The position numbers and the translations under genes are program-made. DNA of 64,000 nt from Actinoplanes subtropicus (GTDB lineage Bacteria; Actinomycetota; Actinomycetes; Mycobacteriales; Micromonosporaceae). The stretch spans positions 186,001 to 250,000 of the forward strand of contig NZ_JOJL01000011.1 in the NCBI RefSeq assembly GCF_000721705.1, in the 5' to 3' direction. Each line of letters starts with the position of its first letter. Positions within the stretch are counted from its first letter, which is position 1. Under the pieces are notes generated by a model. That model was not told where the DNA came from. It did no database searches and saw only the letters and a program-made list of their open reading frames with translations. Shown here piece by piece: positions 15,311-22,982 of this stretch.

Positions 15311-16792
15311 ATGAGCCAAGCCGAGCAGTCGAGCACCGAACGGCAGGAGGCGCACCAGCTGCGCCGGGGCAGCCTGGGCGTGCTCGCCATCTCCTTCTTC
15401 GTCATCTCCGCGGCCGCGCCGCTCACCGCGATGGCCGGTGGTGCGCCGGTCGCCATGCTGCTCGGCAACGGCAGCGGCATCCCCGCCGCGTACGTCGTGG
15501 TCAGTGTCCTGCTCTTGATCTTTTCGGTCGGGTACACCGCGATGGCCCGGCACCACACCAGCACCGGCGCCTTCTACAGCTACGTCACCCGCGGCCTGCG
15601 CCAACCGGCCGGCGGCGCCGCGGCCTGGATCGCGCTGCTCGGCTACAACGCCATGCAGATCGGCCTGTACGGGCTGTTCGGCTCGGCCGCGTCCGGCTTC
15701 CTGAACTCCCAGTTCGGCTGGAACGTGCCCTGGTGGGGGTGCGTGCTGGTGGCGATGGCGGTGATCGCCGTGCTCGGCTACCGCCAGGTCGACCTGTCGG
15801 TCAAGGTGCTCTCCGTGCTGGTGCTCGCCGAGTTCCTGGTCGTGCTGATCCTCGACGTGGCGATCGCGGCCAAGGGCGGCAAGGGCGGCGGCGCCCCGCT
15901 GACCCTCGAACCGTTCACCTGGAAGGCCTTCGCCTCCGGCTCGGTCGCCATCGCGCTGCTGTTCAACGCGGCCAGCTTCATCGGCTTCGAGGCCACCACG
16001 ATCTACAGCGAGGAGGCGAAGGACCCGCGCCGCACGGTGCCCCGGGCCACCTACGTCGCCGTCCTGACGATCGGCCTGTTCTACACCGTCACCACCTGGC
16101 TGATGGTCAACGGCCAGGGCCCCGACGGCCTGGTCGACTACCTCGGCGGCCTCAAGCCCGACCCGACCGGCTTCCTGTTCGCCCTCTCCGACACCTACCT
16201 CGGCGGCACCCTCACCACGATCATGACCCTGCTCTTCGCCACCAGCGTCTTCGCGGCCCTGCTCGCCTTCCACAACGCGGTCGCGCGCTACCTGTTCGCG
16301 CTGGGCCGCGAGGGCCTGGTCCCGGAGCGCCTGGGCCGCACCCACCAGGTGCATCTGAGCCCGCACGCCGGCTCGGTGAGCCAGACGGTCCTGGCCCTGG
16401 TCGTCTTCGCCGTCTTCGCCATCACCAAGCAGGACCCGGTGCTGGCCCTGTTCACCTGGCTCACCCAGCTGGGCACGCTGGCGGTGATCATCCTGATGGC
16501 CCTCGCGTCGTTCGCGGTGGTCGCGTTCTTCCTGCGCCACCCCGGCCTGGACGGCAACCGCTGGCGCACGCTCATCGCCCCCCTGGCCGGCGGCATCGCC
16601 ACGGCCGCGGTGGCGATCTACGCGGCCTCCCAGTTCGGCCTGCTGATCAGCAAGCCGGGCAGCGCCCTGAGCTGGCTGCTCCCGTCCCTGATCATCGTGG
16701 CCGCGGTGGTCGGCGTGGTCTCGGCCCTGGTCCTCAAGACCAAAAATCCGCGGCTGTACGAGGTGATGGGCCGCCACCGCGGCGACGCCTGA
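15311..16792 (+). CDS. APC family amino acid/amine permease
   Basis: 493 residues with about 12 hydrophobic segments. It starts with a soluble tail and then the APC signature region LGVLAISFFVISAAAPLTAM and GFEATTIYSEEAKDPRRTVPRA, the typical conserved loop of amino acid/polyamine/organocation transporters. It faces away from the P450 operon with a shared control region holding two related operators. It is probably the proton-coupled importer for the amine that the cluster degrades. The last residues are hydrophilic (YEVMGRHRGDA). Confidence 0.9.
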   Translation: MSQAEQSSTERQEAHQLRRGSLGVLAISFFVISAAAPLTAMAGGAPVAMLLGNGSGIPAAYVVVSVLLLIFSVGYTAMARHHTSTGAFYSYVTRGLRQPAGGAAAWIALLGYNAMQIGLYGLFGSAASGFLNSQFGWNVPWWGCVLVAMAVIAVLGYRQVDLSVKVLSVLVLAEFLVVLILDVAIAAKGGKGGGAPLTLEPFTWKAFASGSVAIALLFNAASFIGFEATTIYSEEAKDPRRTVPRATYVAVLTIGLFYTVTTWLMVNGQGPDGLVDYLGGLKPDPTGFLFALSDTYLGGTLTTIMTLLFATSVFAALLAFHNAVARYLFALGREGLVPERLGRTHQVHLSPHAGSVSQTVLALVVFAVFAITKQDPVLALFTWLTQLGTLAVIILMALASFAVVAFFLRHPGLDGNRWRTLIAPLAGGIATAAVAIYAASQFGLLISKPGSALSWLLPSLIIVAAVVGVVSALVLKTKNPRLYEVMGRHRGDA

Positions 16793-16796
16793 CGCC

Positions 16797-17369
16797 TCAC
16801 CCGAACAGGCGCGGCAGGGCTCGGGCGGTCAGCGTCATCCGGGTGAGGCTGGCCGCCGCCGCCAGTGCGAACGGCCACCGCAGCGCCGGGACCGTCGTCG
16901 CCGCGGTGGCCAGCAGGCCGGCGTCGAGCAGCAGCAGCACGAGGCAGCCGGGCGCGCTCGCCCTGGTCCGGCGGTAGGCGGTGCGGGCGGTCGCCGCGTA
17001 CGCCAGCGCGGCGACTACCGCGACCAGCGCCAGGCCGAAGGCGAGCCGCAGCCCGGCCGGCACCGGCCAGGTCCACGCGTGCTCGCTGATCAGCAGTGTC
17101 GCCCAGCACGCTCCGACGACCGGGCCGCAGGCCAGCAGGATCAGCGCCGTGCGGCGGCCGGGCGACTGCCGCACGAAGGCGGCCAGCACCACCTCGGGTG
17201 CGCCGAACTCGGCGATCGCCGCGGTGGCCGCGGCGTCCTTGGCCAGGCCGGCGCTCAGCTGCCGGTCGTAGGTCTCGGCCAGCCCGTCGGCGAGCTCGGC
17301 CACCGCGTCGGCCGGCAGGTGCCGGGCGAGGCGCGCGAGGTAGTCGTCGATCAGGTCGTGGCCGGCCAT
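16797..17369 (-). CDS. DUF1700-like membrane protein, PadR partner
   Basis: 190 residues. The N-terminal helical part (DDYLARLARHLPADAVAELADGLAE and AAIAEFGAPEVVLAAF) is the pattern found in DUF1700/HAAS-type proteins encoded beside PadR regulators. Four to five membrane segments follow, ending at Gly190. Its start lies inside the padR gene (19-bp overlap), so the two are co-translated. Such pairs often sense or regulate an envelope function; nothing more specific can be seen. Confidence 0.75.
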   Translation of the reverse strand: MAGHDLIDDYLARLARHLPADAVAELADGLAETYDRQLSAGLAKDAAATAAIAEFGAPEVVLAAFVRQSPGRRTALILLACGPVVGACWATLLISEHAWTWPVPAGLRLAFGLALVAVVAALAYAATARTAYRRTRASAPGCLVLLLLDAGLLATAATTVPALRWPFALAAAASLTRMTLTARALPRLFG

Positions 17370-17695
17370 GGTGCACCCTCCAGGAGGGCGGTGACGGTGG
17401 TGGAGAACTCCAGCCAGCTGGCCCGGTCGCCGGCCAGCCGGCGCCGGCCGGCCGGGGTCAGCCGGTAACTGCGGCGCCGGCGGCCGTCGGCCTGCGACCA
17501 GGAGCCGCTGATCAGGCCGGCCGCCGCCAGCCGGTGCAGCGCCGGGTAGACGGTACCGGTGGGCAGGTCGAACCGGCCGCCGCTGCCGTCCCGGAGCGCT
17601 TCCTTGATCGCGTAGCCGTGCCGCGGCCCGTCCTCGAGGGTGGCGAGCAGCAACGCGTCCAGGTGGCCCTTGAGTGCCTGCGCCTCGGCCTTCAT
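17351..17695 (-). CDS. PadR family transcriptional regulator
   Basis: 114 residues. A PadR winged helix: LDALLLATLEDGPRHGYAI, LPTGTVYPALHRLAAAGLI and the wing RRRRSYRLTPAGRRRL. It autoregulates in most known cases. The palindromes at 17734-17750 lie between it and the divergent membrane-protein gene and are the obvious binding site. It is followed by the overlapping DUF1700-like gene. Confidence 0.9.
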   Translation of the reverse strand: MKAEAQALKGHLDALLLATLEDGPRHGYAIKEALRDGSGGRFDLPTGTVYPALHRLAAAGLISGSWSQADGRRRRSYRLTPAGRRRLAGDRASWLEFSTTVTALLEGAPWPATT

Positions 17696-17733
17696 CCGCG
17701 TCCCTCCATAGGTAGGTATGCTACTCTCGGCGC

Positions 17734-17750
17734 GTTAGGTAGCTAACCTA
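17734..17750. promoter_or_regulatory. Probable PadR operator
   Basis: GTTAGgtagCTAAC (17734-17747) and TAGGTagctaACCTA (17736-17750) are overlapping inverted repeats between divergent starts at 17695 and 17754. A half-site, taggtaggta, is at 17709-17718. Confidence 0.5.
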
Positions 17751-17753
17751 CAT

Positions 17754-18299
17754 ATGGTCGTGGTTGCCATGGATCTCCACCTTCCCGACGCCGGCCCCCT
17801 TTTCCTCGCCGTGCTCGCGGTGCATGTGCTCGCCGGCGGCGCCGCGGTGGTGTCCGGCGCCCTCGCGGCGACCGCCCGGAAGCGGCCGGGGCGCCATCCA
17901 CGGGCCGGCGCGGTGTATCTCTCCGCGATCTCGGCGGTGTTCTTGACGGCGAGCGTGCTGGCCACCCTGCGCTGGCGGGAGGACTGGCGGCTGTTCCTGA
18001 TCGCCTGCGTGGCGGCCGGACTGGCCTGGTTCGGCCGGGCGGCCCGTCGCCGGGGGCGGGACGGGTGGCTGACCCGGCACGGCGGCGCGATGGCCGGCTC
18101 GTACGCGGCGTTGTTCACCGGCTTCTACGTCGACAACGGCCCGCAGTTGCCGCTCTGGGACCGGCTGCCGCACCTGACGTACTGGCTGCTGCCCGCCGCC
18201 GTGGCGCTGCCGCTGACCTGGCGGGCGCTGCGCCGCAACCGGGCCCCGGCTACCGAGGCGGAAGCAGATCGGCCAGCAGCGCCTCGATCCGCCGCCTGA
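17754..18299 (+). CDS. Small integral membrane protein
   Basis: 181 residues with about five to six hydrophobic helices and a DUF2306-like feel (LFLAVLAVHVLAGGAAVVSGALA, then GRHPRAGAVYLSAISAVFLTA), but the family is not certain. An internal ATG at 17769 is an alternative start, and neither has a good ribosome site. It is divergent from padR and is probably a PadR target. Its last 50 bp overlap the convergent arsC gene (18250-18299). Confidence 0.7.
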   Translation: MVVVAMDLHLPDAGPLFLAVLAVHVLAGGAAVVSGALAATARKRPGRHPRAGAVYLSAISAVFLTASVLATLRWREDWRLFLIACVAAGLAWFGRAARRRGRDGWLTRHGGAMAGSYAALFTGFYVDNGPQLPLWDRLPHLTYWLLPAAVALPLTWRALRRNRAPATEAEADRPAAPRSAA

Positions 18300-18657
18300 T
18301 CTCGTCGCGGATCGGGCGGACGGCCTCGACATCCTGGCCGGCCGGGTCGTCGAGCTGCCAGTCCTCGTAGCGCTTGCCGGGGAAGACCGGGCAGGCGTCG
18401 CCGCAGCCCATGGTGATGATGACGTCGGAGTCCTGGGCCGTCTCGTACGCCAGCTTCTTCGGGGTCTCGGCGGTGATGTCGATGCCGGCCTCGCGCATCG
18501 CCGCGACGGCGGCCGGGTTGATCCGGTCGGCGGGCTCGGAGCCGGCCGAGCGCACCTCGACCGCGTCGCCGGCCAGGTGGCGCAGCCAGCCGGCGGCCAT
18601 CTGGGAGCGGCCGGCGTTGTGCACGCAGACGAACAGGACGCTGGGCTTGTCGCTCAT
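18250..18657 (-). CDS. arsC: Arsenate reductase, low-molecular-weight phosphatase type
   Basis: 135 residues. The P-loop CVHNAGRSQ (Cys11, Arg17) is followed by RSAGSEPAD and the thioredoxin-linked Cys region MGCGDACPVFPGKRYEDWQLDDPAGQ, where the Cys pair and Asp match ArsC of the LMW-PTPase family. It reduces arsenate to arsenite. It is the last gene of the minus-strand arsenic operon and overlaps the aquaporin stop (ATGA). Confidence 0.93.
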   Translation of the reverse strand: MSDKPSVLFVCVHNAGRSQMAAGWLRHLAGDAVEVRSAGSEPADRINPAAVAAMREAGIDITAETPKKLAYETAQDSDVIITMGCGDACPVFPGKRYEDWQLDDPAGQDVEAVRPIRDEIRRRIEALLADLLPPR

Positions 18658-19382
18658 CGGATCTCCTCGGGTGCCATGACGACGTCGTCGGCGGCGCTGC
18701 CGACGTGCGGATACAGGGCGAGCAGCAGCCCGGTGCCGGCGAGCAGGCCGGCCGCCTGGGCCAGGACGAACCCGGGGACCGAGGCGGGGGCGATGCCGGC
18801 GAAGGTGTCGGTGAAGGCGCGGCCGACGGTGACCGCCGGGTTGGCGAAGCTGGTCGACGAGGTGAACCAGTACGCCGCGCCGATGTACGCGCCCACCGCG
18901 GCGGGCGCGGCGGCCGCCCGGCCGGACCGGGCCAGCGCGAAGATCAGCAGGAGCAGGCCGGCGGTGGCGACGACCTCGCCGAGCCGGAGGTGGCCGGCCG
19001 ATCGCTGCCTGTGCGAGATGGTCACCGCGTCGAGGCCGAACATCAGGTTCGCCAGGACCGAGCCGCCGATCGCGCCCACGACCTGGGCCACCGTGTAGCC
19101 GGCCAGCTCGGTCGCGCTCAGGCCGCTCCGCGTCCGGCGGCCCAGGAACCAGTCGGCGGCCGAGACCACCGGGTTGAAATGCGCGCCGGAGACCGGGCCG
19201 AAGGTCAGGATCAACGCGCCGAGAGCGAACGCGGTCGCCACCGAGTTCTCCAGCAACTGCAGGCCCACGTCGTGCGGGGACAGCGTGCTGGCCATGATGC
19301 CGGAGCCGACCACGGCGGTGACCAGCAGCGCGGTACCCAGGAACTCGGCCAGCAAGCGCCGCCGCAGCGAGATCAGGTGCAT
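18654..19382 (-). CDS. MIP-family aquaglyceroporin of arsenic operon
   Basis: 242 residues with six membrane helices and two re-entrant loops carrying HFNPVVSAADW and FANPAVTVGR; the first NPA box is NPV. In Sinorhizobium an aquaglyceroporin (AqpS) next to arsC releases arsenite made inside the cell by diffusion. The same gene pairing here, with no ArsB or Acr3 pump in the window, supports that role. Its stop overlaps the arsC start. Confidence 0.88.
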   Translation of the reverse strand: MHLISLRRRLLAEFLGTALLVTAVVGSGIMASTLSPHDVGLQLLENSVATAFALGALILTFGPVSGAHFNPVVSAADWFLGRRTRSGLSATELAGYTVAQVVGAIGGSVLANLMFGLDAVTISHRQRSAGHLRLGEVVATAGLLLLIFALARSGRAAAAPAAVGAYIGAAYWFTSSTSFANPAVTVGRAFTDTFAGIAPASVPGFVLAQAAGLLAGTGLLLALYPHVGSAADDVVMAPEEIR

Positions 19383-19409
19383 GACGAGGAACTCCGGTCG
19401 GTGAGGTGG

Positions 19410-20084
19410 TCAGGCTTCGAGGACCGGCGCCAGCCGATCGATGCGACCGGCCAGATCGGCGTACGCCGTCTCGAAGGCCTCGTCGGTGCCGACGCGCACC
19501 GGGTCGCGCACCGACCAGTGCAGCCGGGGCCGGGCCGCCGCGGTCAGCTCCTCGTGTGCGGTGTCGCAGACGGCGATGACCAGGTCACCGTCGTGCACCA
19601 CCGCGGAGACGTGCGCGGTGCCGGCCGGATCCAGCGGCAGGCCGTGCCGGTGGGCCACCCGTACCGCCCGGGGATGCACGCGCGCCGCCGGGTTCGTGCC
19701 GGCCGAGGCCACCGGCCCGCCGACCCGGTCGCGCCACAGCGCGGCGGCCAGTTGCGAGCGGGCCGAGTTGTGGGTGCAGACGAAGACCACCCGCTCGGCG
19801 CCGGCCAGGCGCGGCGGGGTCAGCGCCGCGAGAGCGCGCGGTTCCAGCCGCAGATACGTCCGACGGCGGTCGCCCTCGGAGCGGGTGCGCACGATCAGCC
19901 CGGCCTCCTCAAGCACCTTCACATGGTGCGCCACCAGGTTGGTCGGCATGCCCAGATCGGCGCCGATCTCGCCGGGGGAGGCGTCGCCGACGGTCAGGGT
20001 GTCGACGATCGCCAGCCGGGCGGGATCGCCGAGCGCCGCGTGCACGCGGGCCCGCGCGCGCAGCGCCGAAGACTCAGCATTCAT
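19410..20084 (-). CDS. ArsR-ArsC fusion protein
   Basis: 224 residues with two domains. Residues 1-85 are an ArsR-type winged helix (HAALGDPARLAIVDTL and GMPTNLVAHHVKVLEEAG). Residues 95-224 are a low-molecular-weight phosphatase/arsenate-reductase domain with P-loop FVCTHNSARSQ (Cys103, Arg109) and SAGTNPAARVHPRA. The domain lacks an obvious second redox Cys pair like that of the stand-alone ArsC (only Cys near VIAVCDTAHE). It may be a regulator that senses through a phosphatase-like pocket, or a bifunctional protein. It lies between arsR and the aquaporin gene. Confidence 0.85.
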   Translation of the reverse strand: MNAESSALRARARVHAALGDPARLAIVDTLTVGDASPGEIGADLGMPTNLVAHHVKVLEEAGLIVRTRSEGDRRRTYLRLEPRALAALTPPRLAGAERVVFVCTHNSARSQLAAALWRDRVGGPVASAGTNPAARVHPRAVRVAHRHGLPLDPAGTAHVSAVVHDGDLVIAVCDTAHEELTAAARPRLHWSVRDPVRVGTDEAFETAYADLAGRIDRLAPVLEA

Positions 20085-20106
20085 TGAGTCAATTTCTACT
20101 GACCTT

Positions 20107-20481
20107 CTAGCTCGGCGTCAAGTCGTCCCCGGCGGGCGTGAGCAGGGTCGCGAGCTGGCGCATCAGGGCCGGCCGGGGTCGGTAGTAGACCCAGCTCGCG
20201 CGGCGCTCGGCGTCGACCAGGCCGGCCTCGCGCAGGGTCTTGAGGTGGTGCGAGATCGTCGAGCCGGACACCTCGAACGACGGCGTCAGATCGCACACGC
20301 AGATCTCCCCGCCGGGCGCCGACGCGATCATCGACATCAGTTGCAGCCGGACCGGGTCGCCGAGCGCCTTGAAGGCCACCGCCAGCTCGGTCGCCGCGGC
20401 GGCGCCGACCCGCTGCTGCGCCATCGGCGGGCAGCACGGCACCGCCGAGTCGAGCAGGTTGGATGCGGCTGGTTTCGACAT
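20107..20481 (-). CDS. arsR: ArsR family arsenic-responsive repressor
   Basis: 124 residues from ATG 20481; the frame is open further upstream into the operator region. The winged helix contains EICVCDLTPSF, the classical alpha-3 CVC arsenite-binding motif (Cys61, Cys63), plus FEVSGSTISHHLKTLREAGL. An additional Cys pair (Cys16-Cys17, VPCCPP) near the N-terminus may add metal ligands. It is first in the minus-strand operon and faces the four-site operator at 20474-20555, which overlaps its start codon. Confidence 0.92.
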   Translation of the reverse strand: MSKPAASNLLDSAVPCCPPMAQQRVGAAAATELAVAFKALGDPVRLQLMSMIASAPGGEICVCDLTPSFEVSGSTISHHLKTLREAGLVDAERRASWVYYRPRPALMRQLATLLTPAGDDLTPS

Positions 20482-20555
20482 GCGTCGAGCTTGACATGTA
20501 TCGAATCCGCGTGCAACTGTGGTTTCGACAGTCATCGAACTCGACAGTTATCGAA
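20474..20555. promoter_or_regulatory. Four-copy ArsR-type operator array
   Basis: Four 16-bp sites of the form YTYGACANNNRTCGAR: TTCGACATGCGTCGAG (20474-20489), CTTGACATGTATCGAA (20490-20505), TTCGACAGTCATCGAA (20524-20539) and CTCGACAGTTATCGAA (20540-20555). They form two head-to-tail pairs 50 bp apart, one next to the arsR start and the other upstream of the CCG-peptide gene. Confidence 0.75.
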
Positions 20556-20570
20556 ACCAGGAGGCTTGAC

Positions 20571-20780
20571 ATGAGCGACACCGACACCGACACCGCGGGC
20601 CGTAGCGGCCCTGGCAACGGCTGCTGCGGCAACTCGCCTCAGGCCACCCGCGGGGTTCCGGAGCCCGTGGCCGAGGCGCCCTGCTGCGGCACGCCGGCCG
20701 AGGCCAAGGCAGAGAACTCCTGCTGTGGCAGCTCGGCCAGATCCACCGCGGTCGCCGCCGGTCAGGGCTGCTGCGGATGA
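20571..20780 (+). CDS. Small Cys-Cys-Gly repeat protein
   Basis: 69 residues with an excellent ribosome site (ccaggaggcttgac before ATG 20571). Four CCG motifs are spaced along the chain (NGCCGNS, APCCGTP, NSCCGSS, and the C-terminus QGCCG), with Thr/Ala/Glu-rich linkers. There is no membrane segment or signal. It is first in the plus-strand arsenic operon and lies directly under the ArsR operator array. The vicinal thiols suggest binding of arsenite or another soft metal, as a buffer or chaperone. I know no named family. Confidence 0.75.
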   Translation: MSDTDTDTAGRSGPGNGCCGNSPQATRGVPEPVAEAPCCGTPAEAKAENSCCGSSARSTAVAAGQGCCG

Positions 20781-20806
20781 CCTGGCCGCGGTGTGCCGTC
20801 TCGTGG

Positions 20807-20825
20807 TCGCCGGCCCGGCCGGCGA
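20807..20825 (+). terminator. Small GC hairpin after CCG-peptide gene
   Basis: A perfect 8-bp stem (tcgccggc / gccggcga) with a 3-nt loop, 27 bp after the stop of the mini-gene and with no U-tract. It could attenuate read-through into arsR2. Confidence 0.3.
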
Positions 20826-20835
20826 GCGGTAGACT

Positions 20836-20864
20836 TTCATCGTTAATCGGCGATAGACGATGAA
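20836..20864. promoter_or_regulatory. Inverted repeat upstream of second arsR
   Basis: TTCATCGT (20836-20843) and ACGATGAA (20857-20864) form a perfect 8-bp inverted repeat ending 11 bp before ATG 20876. Its sequence differs from the upstream four-site array, so it is probably the autoregulatory site of the second ArsR. Confidence 0.55.
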
Positions 20865-20875
20865 GATGGTGAAAC

Positions 20876-21205
20876 ATGGCCGACCTGCTCGACCGGACGA
20901 CAGCGGAGACGTACGCGTCGTGGTTCCGGGCGCTCGCCGACCCGTCGCGGGTGCAGATCGTGGAATACCTCGCGCGGCAGGGGCGGCCGATGCCGGTCGG
21001 CGAGATCGTCGCCGCCGCGGGGCTGGCGCAGTCCACCGTCTCGCAGCACCTGAAGATCCTCACCGAGGTGCGGTTCGTGCTGGTCGAGGCGGTCGGCAAC
21101 GCCCGGCACTACCGGATCAACACGAACTGCGTCGCCTGCTTCCCGTCGGCCGCCGACGTGGTCCTGGGTCGCCCCGCGCCGACCGCGACCGGGGCCTGCG
21201 CATGA
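20876..21205 (+). CDS. Second ArsR/SmtB-type regulator
   Basis: 109 residues. The winged helix has ALADPSRVQIVEYLARQG and GLAQSTVSQHLKIL. It lacks the alpha-3 CVC motif of the other ArsR but has Cys85 and Cys88 (TNCVACFPSA) plus a Cys near the end (GACA), a C-terminal thiol arrangement seen in other ArsR sensing classes. It probably has a different binding site (20836-20864). Its stop overlaps the next start (ATGA). Confidence 0.88.
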   Translation: MADLLDRTTAETYASWFRALADPSRVQIVEYLARQGRPMPVGEIVAAAGLAQSTVSQHLKILTEVRFVLVEAVGNARHYRINTNCVACFPSAADVVLGRPAPTATGACA

Positions 21206-21708
21206 GCGACGTGACGATCCGGCCGATGACCGCCGCCGACGCGCCCGCGGTCCTGTCCATCTACCAGGCCGGCATGGACGGCGGCAACGCCAGCTTCGAG
21301 CACACCGCGCCCGCCTGGGCGGCCTTCGACGCGAGCAAACTGCCCGAGCACCGGTACGTCGCCGTCGGCGAGCACGGCACCGTGCTGGGCTGGGTCGCCA
21401 TCTCGGCCGTCTCCGCGCGGCCCGTCTACGCCGGCGTCGTCGAGCATTCCGTCTACGTCGATCCCGCGGCCCGGGGGCGCGGGATCGGCCGGGCGCTGCT
21501 CGACGCGCTGATCGAGTCCACCGAGAAGGCCGGCATCTGGACGATCCAGTCCGGCGTCTTCCCCGAGAACGCGGCCAGCCTCGCCCTGCACCGCGCCGCC
21601 GGGTTCCGCACCGTCGGCGTCCGCGAGCGGGTCGGCCGGCATCTCGCCCAGGGCAACCGCTGGCGCGACGTCGTGTTCATCGAGCGCCGCAGCCCATTCA
21701 TCGACTGA
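21202..21708 (+). CDS. arsN: GNAT acetyltransferase, ArsN-like
   Basis: 168 residues. A GNAT fold with VTIRPMTAADAPAVLSIYQAG, acetyl-CoA loop VDPAARGRGIGRALLDAL and SGVFPENAASLALHRAAGFRTVG, closely resembling phosphinothricin/methionine-sulfoximine acetyltransferases. ArsN1 enzymes of this type in ars operons acetylate the organoarsenical antibiotic arsinothricin. The location between arsR and an ArsO-like gene supports that assignment; a PAT-type herbicide-resistance activity would look the same. Confidence 0.8.
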   Translation: MSDVTIRPMTAADAPAVLSIYQAGMDGGNASFEHTAPAWAAFDASKLPEHRYVAVGEHGTVLGWVAISAVSARPVYAGVVEHSVYVDPAARGRGIGRALLDALIESTEKAGIWTIQSGVFPENAASLALHRAAGFRTVGVRERVGRHLAQGNRWRDVVFIERRSPFID

Positions 21709-21722
21709 TCCGGGAGCTACCC

Positions 21723-22982
21723 ATGTCCATCCTGCCCATTGCCGTGATCGGAGGCGGGCCGGTCGGTCTGGCCGCCGCCGCGCACCTTGCCGAGCGCGGC
21801 CTGCCGTTCGTCGTCCTGGAGGCCGGCGAGCGGGCCGCAACCGCCGTCCGGGAGTGGGGGCACGTCCGGCTGTTCTCGCCGTGGCGCTACACCATCGACG
21901 CCGCCGCCGCGAAGCTGCTCGCCGACGCCGGCTGGGCCCGCCCCGACGACGACCGGCTGCCCACCGGCGCCGAACTCGCCGGCGATTACCTCCAGCCTCT
22001 CGCCGACCTGCCCGTCCTCCGGCCGCACGTCCGCTACGGCGCCCGCGTCGCCGCGATCACCCGGGCCGGACTCGACCGGCTGCGCACCGCCGGCCGGGAA
22101 GACACCCCGTTCCTGATCCGGCTGGAATCCGGCGAGGACGTGCCGGCCCGGGCGGTGATCGACGCGTCGGGCACCTGGGGCACGCCGAACGTGCTGGGTG
22201 CCGCCGGCATCCCCGCGCACGGCGAGGAGGCTGCCCGGGCGTACGTCGGCAAGGCTCTTCCGGACGTCTTGGGCCGCGACCGCGACCAGTTCGCCGGTCG
22301 CCGCGTCCTGGTCGTCGGGGCCGGGCACTCGGCCGCCAACACGCTGCTGTCGCTCACGGAACTGCCGGGCACCTCGGTCATGTGGGCGATCCGCTCCGGT
22401 ACGCCGTTCCGCACCTACGGCGGCGAGGCGGACGACGCGCTGCCCGCTCGCGGCGCGCTCGGCAGCCGGCTGCGCGAGCACGTCGAATCCGGCGCGATCA
22501 CCCTGCTCACCGGCTTCGGCGTCCAGCGCCTCACCGCGGGCGACGGCGGCGTCGAGGTCTCCGACGGCAGCCGCGGCGTGGTCGTGGACCGGATCGTGTC
22601 GGCGACCGGCTTCCGGCCCGACCACGGCATCGTCTCCGAACTACGGCTCGACCTCGACCCGATCATGGGTGCGACGCGGGCGCTGGCGCCGCTGATCGAC
22701 CCCAACGAGCACTCCTGCGGCACCGTCCCGCCGCACGGCGTCGACGAGCTGACCCAGCCCGAGCCCGGCTACTACGCCATCGGGGCGAAGTCGTACGGCC
22801 GGGCTCCGACGTTCCTGCTCGCGACCGGTTACGAGCAGGCCCGATCGGTGGTGGCGGCGTTGGACGGTGACTGGACCGCGGCCCGCGACGTGCGGCTCGA
22901 CCTGCCCGAGACCGGCGTCTGCACCAGCGACCCGGTGCTCGCCGCCGACGCCGTCGGCGCGGGCGGAAGCTGCTGCTCCTGA
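21723..22982 (+). CDS. ArsO-like FAD-dependent oxidoreductase
   Basis: 419 residues. N-terminal FAD motif VIGGGPVGLAAAAHLAERG, a second dinucleotide motif VLVVGAGHSAANTLLSL (residues about 195-215) and RIVSATGFRPD, the pattern of flavin monooxygenases and of ArsO proteins in actinobacterial arsenic operons. The tail carries GVCTSDP and GGSCCS, the latter echoing the CC motifs of the mini-protein upstream. The true reaction of ArsO-type proteins is not well established. The 3' end overlaps the MFS gene. Confidence 0.8.
   Translation: MSILPIAVIGGGPVGLAAAAHLAERGLPFVVLEAGERAATAVREWGHVRLFSPWRYTIDAAAAKLLADAGWARPDDDRLPTGAELAGDYLQPLADLPVLRPHVRYGARVAAITRAGLDRLRTAGREDTPFLIRLESGEDVPARAVIDASGTWGTPNVLGAAGIPAHGEEAARAYVGKALPDVLGRDRDQFAGRRVLVVGAGHSAANTLLSLTELPGTSVMWAIRSGTPFRTYGGEADDALPARGALGSRLREHVESGAITLLTGFGVQRLTAGDGGVEVSDGSRGVVVDRIVSATGFRPDHGIVSELRLDLDPIMGATRALAPLIDPNEHSCGTVPPHGVDELTQPEPGYYAIGAKSYGRAPTFLLATGYEQARSVVAALDGDWTAARDVRLDLPETGVCTSDPVLAADAVGAGGSCCS

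Noticed and set aside
14080..16977. A 965-codon plus-strand open frame across the P450 and transporter genes
   Set aside because: It is antisense to a P450 and in a shifted frame of the APC permease, with Arg/Gly/Pro-rich composition typical of high-GC shadow frames.
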